From contig NC_085140.1 in assembly GCF_024139115.2 (NCBI RefSeq), positions 422,728,283 through 422,792,282 of the forward strand: a stretch of 64,000 nt of DNA, read 5' to 3'. A program made the position numbers and the translations under genes. Under the pieces are notes generated by a model that saw only the letters and a program-made list of their open reading frames with translations, was not told where the DNA came from and made no database searches. Origin of the DNA: Armigeres subalbatus. Its lineage: Eukaryota > Arthropoda > Insecta > Diptera > Culicidae. Position 1 is the stretch's first letter. Each line of letters opens with the position of its first letter. Of this stretch, positions 34,526 through 44,699 are shown piece by piece.

Positions 34526-35816
34526 GAACTTAAACCATACTTTATATTATCAAAAATTTTGGCTGCGCCGCTAAACATAATCGTGAAGTTGTTTTCAAAA
34601 CTTTAGGTTATACAATATTCCTATTAACGCTTACTACATAACCTCATTCTTAGTCAACATATTCGTATGTAGTTGACTATAAGCATGTGACCAGCATCAT
34701 TATTGGTCATGAATTGGAAACACCGAAGCAAGTATACAATAAGAATAACTTTTTTGTATCCCAAGAATATTATTTATTTGATGAGCTGTGCATATTGGCT
34801 GTTTCTCGGCCAATCATTATTAGCAACTACGATGTGTACAGTTAATCAAGCTAATAAATTCTTCTTTGACTATTTGCACAATATGTAAGCAGAGCCGTAG
34901 CGTGGACTGCTAGCGCCCTTGGCGAAATCTCTTTTGATTATAAAAATGGGAAAATTTAACAACAATTAGACAATTTGAAATGCATCAACAGTAAAATAAG
35001 AAGGTTTAGTGGTTTAAAGATGCTTTAAACATCATTCAATACTGACAAGAACTTTTGTTCCTGAAGTTCATTTGAATTGCAGAATGTCCATCTAAGATTT
35101 GTTTCCATTTGGTGATACTTTTTTTGATTATTTCACAAGTTATTTAAGCGACCTTCTAGAGCCGTGCTGGAAGTTCATTTAAAATGTTAAGGTTTTTTTC
35201 AGAGCCTACGCACTGCTGGGTCTAGTTGGACCCAGTTAGGACAAATTAAATCAAAAATAACTGTATGGTGTGTAGATTGGTTGGTGGTCAAATTCGCCAA
35301 CGGATCTGTTTGGATGAAGGAAAATTTAACTCAGGACCAGGGAATCATTTTTTTTGAATGCGCATGTGAAACAAGGGGCTGCGAAATGGTGAGTTGACAT
35401 CCGGGAAGGGGCGCCTAACATAGCTCTGGTCCTCACAAGTTCCAATACTCACGCTTCCACGGGTCTTCCGATGACAATTGACCGCCAGCTAAGGGTTGCG
35501 TACTTAGCTGGTAGTGCAGCCTGGGCACTGTTGTCCTTCTGACATCAGCTAGAGTGAGAGGGTGCGTCCTGTGGGGTCTGCCTAGGATGTGGTGGGGTTC
35601 GACCCCAAGCAGGCCCTATCAAAGCGACCGTGTGCCGCTCAAAGCGCACTAGCCTAGTCCTGGTGTTGGGTAGGACTTTAAACAAATTTGACCCGACTGA
35701 TCGAGCGTCTGTCCACCAAGGAGGTGCGGCTCCAACAGCGTCTGTTCTGGCATCCAGCGGCTGAGTATGAAATGCTATTCCCCGGAAGCTATACCTAAGA
35801 TGGCAGCCCCATCCCG

Positions 35817-37556
35817 GTGGATAGGGAACCTTGGGCCAACAACCTACTGTTCCCGAAACATCAATTTGTTCGAGAATCCGATAATGAAAGAATACGGACT
35901 GATTTTACGGCGACGACTCTTAGCGCGAAACAACGGACACGAATAGGAACATGGAACGTTTTAACCCTAGCCCAGCAGGGTAAATTGGCACAACTTGCCA
36001 ATGAGGCACGCCGCATGAAGCTTGAGATCCTGGGACTGAGTGAAGTCCGTTGGCCAAACTTTGGAGAACACAGAACGCCGTCGGGACAAGTTCTGCTATA
36101 CTCTGGTTTACGAGGTGAACACGCTCCCCGGCAACGCGGAGTTGGCTTCCTACTAAGCGCTCAGGCACACTCTGCGCTTATGAAGTGGGAACCTATAAGT
36201 GAAAGGATAATCGTTGCCAGATTTAGAACACGGGTCCGAAACCTTACTATAATCCAATGTTATGCGCCAACCGATGCTGCCGATCTGCAAGACAAAGAGA
36301 ACTTTTACAGTCAACTCAATGCCGTCGTAGATAGAATTCCGAAGGGTGATATCAAGATCTGTTTGGGCGACTTCAATGCGAAGATCGGATCCGATAACTC
36401 GAACCATGAGGGCATTATGGGACGCCATGGTCTCGGAGAAATGAGCGAAAACGGAGAGCTGTTCGCAGAATTTTGTGGTAATAACGACATGGTGATCGGG
36501 GGATCGCTCTTCCCTCATCGACCGGTTCACAAGGTCACGTGGGTCTCCCGTGACGGCTTTACAGAAAATCAAATCGACCACATCTGCATCAGCCGAAAAT
36601 GGAAACGGAGCCTTCTTGATGTACGGAATAAACGTAGTGCCGATATCGCGTCTGATCATCACCTCCTCATCGGCGAAATACGCCTGCGCATTGCGCGGAT
36701 TCGTCGGCAGGAGGACAGAGTTGGACGACGATTCAACACACGCCGACTGGAAGATGCCACGGTGAAACGGTCCTTCGTTGAAGAACTGGAGACGCGTGCT
36801 GCAGATATTCCGGAAGGTGGCAGCGTGGAAGACCAATGGACCGCCATCAAGAATGCCTTCATCGCCACCAGCGAGAACAATCTGGGCGAGCTACGCACCC
36901 AGAGAAAACAATGGATCACCGATGAGACCTGGAGGAAGATAGAGGAGCGAAGAGAAGCCAAAGCCGCGATAGAGCGATCAAAAACCAGAGGAGCCAAAGT
37001 TCTAGCCCGCCAACGATACGCGGCTCTTGAGAAGGAAGTAAAACGCTCATGTCGACGGGACAAGCGAGCGTGGGCAGACTCTCTGGCCGACGAAGGAGAG
37101 AGAGCCGCCGCAACCGGGGACATTCGCCTCCTCTACGATATCTCACGACGCTTAAGCGGGGCGAAGTTGAATGCAACGATGCCTGTGAAAGACGCGAATG
37201 ATCAGTTATTGACCGACCCAACTGACCAGCTGAAACGCTGGTTCGAGCACTTCGAACAACTTTTTCAAGTGCCAGCCAGGCCATCACCACCTCGGCATGG
37301 TCTGCCTAGGATCCGACGTATAACACGCGTCAATACCGAAGCTCCATCACTGCTAGAGATTCAAACAGCCATCCAAAGCATGAAATCGAATAAAGCCCCA
37401 GGGGTCGACCGCATATCAGCCGAGATGCTCAAAGCTGACCCCATGACATCCGCTCAACTACTGCATCGTTTATTTCATAATATCTGGGACACCGCAACTT
37501 TCCCGGTCGACTGGATGCAAGGTATCTTAGTAAAGGTGCCCAAAAGGGTGACCTGA
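35817..37556 (+). pseudogene. Element E endonuclease and RT start (frameshifted)
   Basis: 579 codons. The endonuclease core is intact by eye: GTWN at residues 44-47, SEVRW 75-79 (catalytic Glu), GDFNAKIG 184-191 (catalytic Asp and Asn), NQIDHI 251-256 and SDHHLLIG 279-286 (catalytic His). A long charged, probably helical linker with many Arg/Glu/Ala follows (about 290-450). RT entry SNKAPGVDRISAEM starts at residue 524. The frame ends because one A is missing from an A-run near 37545; the next frame continues at once with GDLTVCDNWRGI. The first ATG of the long frame, at 35817, is used. Confidence 0.88.
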
Positions 37557-38880
37557 CTGTATGCGATAACTGGCGAGGCATTATGTTGCTGTGTACCGTT
37601 CTCAAAGTTCTGTGCAAAATTATCCTAGCCCGGATTCAGGAGAAGATCGATGCGACTCTCCGGCGGCAGCAAGCCGGATTCCGTGCCGGAAGATCCTGTG
37701 TGGACCATATTGTCACGCTCCGCATCATTCTGGAGCAGGTCAACGAATTCCAAGAGTCCCTTTACTTGGTATTCATTGACTACGAAAAAGCTTTCGACCG
37801 TCTCAATCACGAGAATATGTGGGGCGCCCTGAGACGCAAGGGAGTTCCTGAGAAAATCATCGGCCTCATCGAAGCACAGTACGAGGCCTTTTCGTGTAGA
37901 GTGCTGCACAATGGGGTCCTGTCCGACCCTATCCGGGTCGTAGCTGGTGTGAGGCAAGGATGTATCCTATCACTGTTACTGTTCCTCATCGTAATCGATG
38001 AGATTCTGGTAGGTGCGATTGACCGTGAACCAAACCGCGGGCTGTTATGGCAGCCTATAACCATGGAGCATCTAAACGACTTCGAATTGGCTGATGACGT
38101 TGCACTCCTCGCGCAACGGCGCTCTGATATGCAGAGTAAGCTCAACGACCTTGCTGAGCGCTCCTCTTCGGCAGGTTTAGTCATCAACGTCAACAAAACC
38201 AAATCGTTGGATGTAAACACGGCGACTCCTTCCAGTTTCACAGTAGCCGGGCAACCAGTGGAGAATGTTGAAAGCTTCCAATATCTTGGTAGCCAAATGG
38301 CGTCGGACGGCGGTACCAAGATCGACATAGGCGCACGGATCAAGAAAGCAAGGGCTGCCTTTGCGAGTTTAAGAAATATCTGGAAAAACAGGCAGATAAG
38401 TGAACGCACCAAAATACGAATTTTCAACTCTAACGTGAAATCTGTGCTGTTATACGCTAGCGAAACATGGTGTGTATCAGTGGAGAACACTCAACGGCTG
38501 CAGGTGTTCATTAACAGATGCCTGCGGTATATAATTCGGCCTGGTGGCCTCACAACTGGATCTCAAACAATGAGCTCCATCGTCGTTGTCACCAGAGGCC
38601 GATAGCAACAGAAATTCGGGATCGGAAGTGGGGCTGGGTCGGCCACACTCTACGTAGGGGCGGAAACGAAATCTGTAAACAAGCATTAGACTGGAACCCA
38701 GCGGGACATCGCAGCAGAGGCAGACCCAGAGGCTCATGGCGGCGAAGCCTCAATAAAGAAATAAAAGAAGTCGACCGAAATCTAACCTGGCAACAGGTTA
38801 AAGCGATAGCCGGGCAACGCTCAGGATGGAGATCTTTCAAATCGGCCCTTTGCACCACCGGAGGTGTACAGGATCCGTAA
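37550..38880 (+). pseudogene. Element E reverse transcriptase and C-terminal domain (two frames)
   Basis: The first frame (37550-38605) carries NWRGIMLLCTVLKVL, RRQQAGFRAGRSCVDH, LVFIDYEKAFDRLN (motif A), VRQGCILSLLLFL (motif B, where family members usually have LSPLLF) and LADDVALL (motif C near 38087; the usual F/Y before ADD is L, both Asp kept), then FQYLGSQM and YASETW. A missing G near 38540 moves the end to a third frame (to the stop at 38878-38880): RKWGWVGHTLRRGGNE, ALDWNPAGHRSRGRPRGSW and SALCTTGGVQDP. The C-terminal basic region is typical of this group. Confidence 0.87.
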
Positions 38881-39127
38881 GTAAGTAAGTAAAGCATGCG
38901 AAACAAGCGACAAAAGAGAACCAACGACAAAGCTTTGTTTTTGTCGGAGATGAAGATCGACAAAGATCCGAAAAATCCGAAAAATTTTGTCAGCAACAAA
39001 AAAGAAGACAATCTTGTTGCTAACTTTTCATCCCAAATCCTTGATTTCGGCGCCCCCTAAAGACTGGCGCCCATAGCGGAGGCCAACCTGGCCAACGCAC
39101 CTGGCACGCTACGGCGCTGTATGTAAG

Positions 39128-39757
39128 GAACATTGCAGATTTGTGAGCATTTCTAGATCTTCGCACGGAATTTGCAAAAATAAAATGCAGAATAGGGACT
39201 GAACGTATTTTATTACTTCATGTGAATGTTTGCATAAAGCTAGATCTAGAGATCTCCGCAGGGATCAAGATAAAATGGCTTAAAAAGGGTTTTAAATGGT
39301 GCCAACTATCTTTTATAATGGTTTACAAATATATTACGAAAGGTTTTTGGTGCCTGATTCGTATTCGTGTTCAGTCATATTCCGATCTTGAAACCCGTCT
39401 TGCATTCACCCTTCAAAACCATTTCAAGAGTGGGCCAACTAGGCAAATACTACTCTTCAAGAGGTTGTGGTGTAAGCGATGAAGAATAAAATGCCTTGAC
39501 TATGGTTTTATTGTTGTAGGATTCAAATACTCTTGCAGTAAATCATAAATCTAAAAATGTTACTTGGGTAATTACACAATTCTTAAGTGAACTAAGGTTT
39601 TAAACGAAATTTGAATCAGTATATGAAAAATCCCACAATTTCTTTATTTTTATATACTTACTGATATAAAATTGATCAGATTCGGTAACACACGCTCCAC
39701 GATGAATTTCTTGAAAGCGGCACAAATGCAGGGGTATTGTCTTATCGTCAATGGTCA
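39128..39757. other. Non-coding spacer
   Basis: AT-rich. One 86-codon frame (39222-39482) has no recognisable domain. Nothing else is supportable. Confidence 0.4.
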
Positions 39758-41526
39758 TTCATTTATTTAGTATACATCTAAACAGATAACACTGAATCAA
39801 CAATTTGACGCCACAAAACACGGTTCGAGGCCGCATCTCTCCATCCTCGAATACGCCCCACGCTCGCCAAGTCGTTCTGCACCTGGTCTGCCCATCTCGC
39901 TCGCTGCGCTCCACGTCGTCTCGTACCTGCCGGATCGGAAGCGAACACCATCTTTGCAGGGTTGCTGTCCGGCATTCTTGCAACATGCCCTGTCCATCGT
40001 ACCCATCCGGCTTTAGCTACCTTATGGATACTGGGTTCGCCGTAGAGCTGGGCGAGCTCGTGGTTCATTCTTCGCCGCCACACACCGTCTTCTTGCACAC
40101 CGCCAAAGATTGCCCTAAGCACCCGTCTCTTGAATACTCCGAGTGCTTGCAAGTCCTCCTCGATTATTGTCCATGTTTCATGTCCATAGAGGACTACCGG
40201 TCTTATTAACGTCTTGTACATGACACATTTGGTGCGGTGGCGAATCTTTTTTGACCGCAGTTTCTTCTGGAGCCCGTAGTAGGCCCGACTTCCACAGATG
40301 ATGCGCCTTCGTATTTCACGACTAACGTTGTTGTCAGCCGTTAGCAAGGATCCGAGGTAGACGAATTCCTCGACCACCTCGAAGGTATCCCCGTCTATCG
40401 TAACACTGTTTCCCAGGCGGGCCCTGTCGCGCTCGGTCCCGCCCACAAGCATGTACTTTGTCTTTGGCGCATTCACCACCAGTCCAACTTTTGTTGCTTC
40501 ACGTTTCAGGCGGGTGTACAGTTCTGCCACCTTTGCAAATGTTCGGCCGACAATGTCCATGTCATCCACGAAACAAATAAATTGACTGGATCTGTTGAAA
40601 ATCGTACCCCGGCTCTCCGCATGACACCTTCTAGCGCAATGTTGAACAACAGGCACGAAAGTCCATCAGCTTGTCTTAGTCCCCGGCGCGATTCGAACGA
40701 ACTGGAGTGTTCGCCCGAAATTTTCACACAGTTTTGCACACCATCAACCGTTGCTTTGATCAGTCTGGTATGCTTCCCAGGAAGCTGTTCTCGTCCATAA
40801 TTTTCCATAGCTCTACGCGGTCTATACTGTCGTATGCCGCCTTGAAATCAACGAACAGATGATGCGTTGGAACCTGGTATTCACGGCATTTTTGAAGGAT
40901 TTGCCGTACAGTAAAGATCTGGTCCGTTGTCGAGCGGGCGTCAACGAAGCCGGCTTGATAACTTCCCACGAACTCATTCACTAATGGTGACAGATGACGG
41001 AAGATGATCTGGGATATCACTTTGTAGGCGGCATTAAGGATGGTGATCGCTCGAAAGTTCTCACACTCCAGCTTGTCGCCTTTCGTGTAGATGGGACATA
41101 TAACCCCTTCCTTCCACTCCTCCGGTAGCTGTTCAGTTTCCCAGATTCTGACTATCAGTTTGTGCAGGCAAGTGGCCAGCTTTTCCGGGGCCATCGTGAT
41201 GAGCTCAAATCCGACACCATCCTTACCAGCTGATTTATTGGTCTTTAGCTGTTGGATGGCATCCTTAACTTCCCTCAAGGTGGGGGCTGGTTGGCTTCCA
41301 TCGTCCGCTGAACTGACGTAGTCATCTCCTCCGCTGCCTTGACTTTCACTGTCTGTACTCTCAGCGCCATTCAAATGTTCCTCGTAGTGCTGCTTCAACC
41401 TTTCGATCACCACACGTTCGTCCGTCAAGATGCTCCCATCCTTATCCCGGCACATTTCGGCTCGCGGCACGAAGCCTTTGCGGGATGCGTTGAGCTTCTG
41501 GTAGAACTTGCGTGTATCTTGAGAAA
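39758..41526 (-). mobile_element. Non-LTR retrotransposon C, 5'-truncated sibling of A
   Basis: On the minus strand it matches element A almost base for base from the TRKFYQKLN linker to the 3' tail, and it lacks the 161-bp insertion of A. The 5' end is a truncation near 41526, the usual result of incomplete reverse transcription. The 3' tail is an AAATAAATGAATGA-type repeat. Flanking accattgRcgat (about 39748-39759 and 41535-41546) may be a 12-bp target duplication with one mismatch and about 11 extra bases at the 5' junction; that part is uncertain. Confidence 0.87.
39778..41522 (-). pseudogene. Element C RT and C-terminal domain, two frameshifts
   Basis: Three overlapping frames on the minus strand. 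41522-40790 gives linker and RT to DENSF, lost by one missing C near 40785. 40790-40640 continues TRLIKATVDGVQ and LRQADGLSCLLFN (motif B with G to A), lost by an 11-base deletion near 40617. 40656-39778 gives FVDDMDIVG (motif C with FVDD for FADD, both Asp kept), VYLGSLLTADN, GHETWTI and the intact end GWRDAASNRVLWRQIVDSVLSV. This intact end shows that A lost its own by a nonsense change. Confidence 0.87.
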
Positions 41527-41659
41527 CATATACCATCGCCAATGGTATATGCGGCGAAAATGTGGCGATTTATCACAGATTGCCTTTACTGTTATTGTAA
41601 CTCTTTTGGTCGCAAAACAGTTATTCGACTTCGAAAAAGTGAAATCAGAATTGCGTACA

Positions 41660-41862
41660 TAATGTGAAAACAATTTAAAAAATTCCGCGGAAAAAAAATT
41701 AAAATTTCGTTTCGTTTCGAAAAATTTCGAATTTAATGAACCTTGATTTCGTATCGTTTCGAAATATCGAAAGAAATCTTTATTTCGTTTCGTTTTGAAC
41801 CGAATCAACCCAGACATTTTAAATTTCGTTTCGTTTCGTTTCGTTAGGAAAAAGTGTGTTAT
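41660..41862. repeat. TTTCGTTTCG simple repeat, second locus
   Basis: Runs of aaatttcgtttcgtttcg and tttcgaaatatcgaaag, as at 34330-34525. The tract lies between element C and an I-like fragment. Confidence 0.7.
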
Positions 41863-41939
41863 CGCATACCCTTACCGCACACACTCGCAACTATACAAGT
41901 CGCACCTTCAGTATAGTCGACAATCGAAGCGCATGGCTA

Positions 41940-42625
41940 TTGTGGCACAGTCGCAAGTGGACGGCTCACCTTCCTACCACACTTCCGGGCTGTGAAGGTG
42001 GCCTGCAAACCGCGAATCAGCCTTATGAAAACTCTGGCCACTAAACATCGTACCAACAATCGGCACACCAGGCTAAACATAGGCCAAGCCACCATCGATA
42101 GTCGCCTGCTGTATGGTCTAGAGTTGACCGCTGCTGCAAGAAGGGACCTCATCAGCGTGCTTTCCCCAGTCTTTAATAAATACGTCCGACTAGCTTCCGG
42201 TCTCCTTCCCTCCACACCAGCAGAAGCAGCTTGTGTCGAAGCCGGGATCTTCCCTTTCCGGCAAATCGGCAAAAGATATTAAGCATAATTCGATGGCCCT
42301 TCGACAGAAGGTCTTTTATTTGCAGTTTCAAACGATTAGTGCATCGGCACAAGGGATGACCCTCTTATCGATCGGATCGCATGGCAAGCACACTGCTCAC
42401 TATCTCGTCGAAGGAAACAATTGCCGGCTGTGAGAGCGAGTGGTGGCGCGGGGTCAAGCACAGTGAAGGCGCGCCACAAACTAAGGAATTGATCGGTGCA
42501 ATAGTGCGACAACGTAACGTACTCACGGATACATTCGGCGTATCGACGGCAACTTTGCGACATGGACTGGTGCGACACAGATTGTTGCAGGCAGTGGGCC
42601 AAGAGAAAACAGTGCACCGACTGTG
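41940..42625 (+). pseudogene. 3' fragment of an I-clade-like non-LTR element
   Basis: A frame at about 41970-42282 reads VKVACKPRISLMKTLATKH … DSRLLYGLELTAAAR … FNKYVRLASGLLPSTPAEAACVEAGIFPFR. That is the region following the RT palm in I-type elements (the conserved LLYG-E and SGLLPSTP-ACVEAG-LPF segments). A second frame (42381-42626) continues with W- and H-containing sequence that may be the RNase H / terminal region, but I see no clear DEDD set. Upstream RT motifs are absent. Clade inferred from memory of the family pattern. Confidence 0.65.
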
Positions 42626-42884
42626 ACGGTTGTATAGAGATGAGTGACGTTTAACGCTCGCACACTAATGTGCAATTCGTCATGTGTAAAAACATGTTTG
42701 TTTTCCTTCCGCTCATAACCTCAAAAATGATCGGGTCATCACAATGATTTCAAAAGAGTCAAAAAATATATGGAAATATACTCATTTTTACCCAATCTTT
42801 GCTGAGTTGCACCATCTAGGAGTGTTTGTTTTCCTTTTATCGACACTCACACATTCGGACGTGAGAATCTCAATACTATTTCGC

Positions 42885-43055
42885 CGAAAAATGTTCCGCG
42901 GAATTTTTTTTCGCGGTGCGATATTCCGCGGTATGTACCAAAACTCCGAAACACATTTCGCGGAATGCACCTTTTATCCGAAAGACACTTCGCGGAATGC
43001 AACCTTTTCATCGAAAGTCATGCCGCGGAATGTCTTTGGCGGAATTCAGTGAGAA
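42885..43055. repeat. CGCGGAATG-type repeat
   Basis: About eight degenerate copies of ttcgcggaatg / ttccgcgga spaced by 15-25 bases. A related set (ttcggcgaaatg, ccgccaaatg) lies at 43595-43725 beyond a hAT-like MITE. Both may be diverged forms of the ggccgaaatgac words at 56.4 kb. Confidence 0.6.
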
Positions 43056-43260
43056 TAATTATCATTAAAATATTTACTGAATTCTGCTTAGTTACATGCA
43101 ATCCGGTCTAAATTCTTTTGAATTGTAATTTAAAGCAATGAAAGAAGGTCGGTATAAGGCAAAGTGAGAAAAGAATGCTTTCTTCAAATGGACACGTTTG
43201 CTCGATATGAAGAAAAGAAAGGAGGTAGTCCCTTCTATCAATTAACGCATATGTCCGGTA

Positions 43261-43394
43261 CAGTGGCGTAGCCAGAAAATTGGTCTGGGGGGGGTTTTCT
43301 GAACATTTTTTTTTCGAAAAAAAAAATTTCTTACAAAAATGTTGTCTTTGGGAGGGGTTTTAACCCCAAAACCACCCCCGTGGCTACGCCACTG
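43261..43394. mobile_element. 134-bp hAT-type MITE
   Basis: The ends CAGTGGCGTAGCCAG and its inverse TGGCTACGCCACTG are flanked by the exact 8-bp duplication gtccggta (43253-43260 and 43395-43402). The interior has a G-run, an A-rich middle and a C-run, which fold together. The end sequence is a common hAT MITE terminus in insects (from memory). Confidence 0.9.
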
Positions 43395-43594
43395 GTCCGG
43401 TATAAAGCAAAGGGGAAAGATAATGCCTTATTTGAATGGATGCGTCTGCCCGATATAAGGCGAAACACATTGATTATCATCGATTAGCAATTTTCTCGAT
43501 TTTATGGGAATAAAAGTTTCAACGTGTTAATCTCGTGTTATACGAATGCAAAAAAAAATGGTCACTTGGCTGAGGAACCTAGCAGGTAATAATT

Positions 43595-44491
43595 GTAAAG
43601 TCATTCGGCGAAATGATACAATCCGCCAAATGCCGTACCGCGAAAGGTTACATACCGCCAAATGTTATTCCGCGAATTATTCACCCGCGAAAATGAATTC
43701 GGCGAAATGGTTTTCGGTGAATTGTTTTACAATCACTGTGACATTGTGCGAGCGACTTCTATCTTGCGAGGCGGCGTGCGACAAGGCGATGCATCGGATG
43801 CTGTATGAGGCCCCCAACGGTTGCAACGGTTGCGTGATGTGAATTGCTAATGAGCGAGGCAGAATAATATTGACGATTCATGTCAAATATTGTATACATC
43901 TAGGCTATATCCCGTCTGGAATTACGCTAATAATGGCGTTCCATTTATGTGCATGATTTTTAGCGTAAATTTCAGTGGATTTTTCTATCTGTGATCATTA
44001 AAATCAAGACTGCCACACTACACATTTAGATTATCGTAAATCTCGGATCCCATGATTTTGGACAACGCCAAAAGATTTAGAGAAGATTTGCTACACATTG
44101 CAGCAGATTGAAGATTATCGCTAAGGTCAAGCAACCGGTAACCTAGAAGAAAAACAGTTTTTCGGCTGAAAATAGCTCAGCTTCAGTCAAGCATCGTAGA
44201 AACAGAAAAGCAACAACAACTATTGCATCAAGAACTTCAAAATGAAATACAAGATAGACATATCAGAACAGTGAATCCAAACTTTTGGTCGTTGCATACT
44301 ATGCACTTGAGTAAACATTTTGATTTTGAAAAATAAAGCCAAATTTTTCCACCGAAAAATCATCAATGCCTCTCAAAGATGATTAAAATTGGTTTCCATT
44401 TCACTTTTCATTTCGAATTTTGTGGGCTCAATTTTGAGAAAAATTAACATATTTTTAAAACATAAATATAAATATGTATCTTAATGTAATA
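43595..44491. other. Repeat words, then non-coding spacer
   Basis: 43595-43725 holds degenerate ttcggcgaaatg words. The remainder is AT-rich with no frame of note; the 98-codon frame at 43546-43842 crosses the repeat and is chance. TSD tgttagta of the next element lies at 44492-44499. Confidence 0.5.
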
Positions 44492-44699
44492 TGTTAGTAC
44501 AGCGGTTCTCATGCGTAATGGCGGACGTATTACAATTCCAATCAAACTCATTGATAAAGTTTTGATAATTGCATATTTTCTATTTCAAAAAAATATTTTG
44601 TACATAATATGCAATGCGATCAATAAATCGCAATTGGATCCTGCCTTCCACAACCAGGACAATGTGTGAAGGGCTGCGGAACTGCGGCTGCGGTTGCTT

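Larger units (their letters stand above)
35376..38893 (+). mobile_element. Non-LTR retrotransposon E, apparently full length
   Basis: It is delimited by a 14-bp target duplication with one mismatch (gcatgtgaaacaag at 35362-35375, gcatgcgaaacaag at 38894-38907). The 3518 bp hold a 440-bp leader, one long coding region (endonuclease, RT, C-terminal domain), a very short 3' UTR and a GTAA-repeat tail (38877-38893). That plan is RTE-like, but the clade is not settled. Because the 5' duplication is intact, this is a full-length arrival. Only two single-base deletions break the coding frame, so it is young by the standard of this window. The leader shares motifs with A and B. Confidence 0.88.
34890..39119. 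mobile_element. hAT-like non-autonomous element hosting element E
   Basis: The left end CAGAGCCGTAGCGTGG and inverse right end CAGCGCCGTAGCGTGCC are flanked by the exact 8-bp duplication TATGTAAG (34882-34889 and 39120-39127). Eight-base duplications with CAG-starting ends are typical of hAT elements. Without the inserted element E, the host is about 710 bp (34890-35375 plus 38894-39119), AT-rich and without transposase. Confidence 0.82.

Noticed and set aside
36153..38490. Minus-strand frames of 227, 154, 124 and 227 codons opposite element E
   Set aside because: Antisense to intact endonuclease and RT motifs; no domain of their own.
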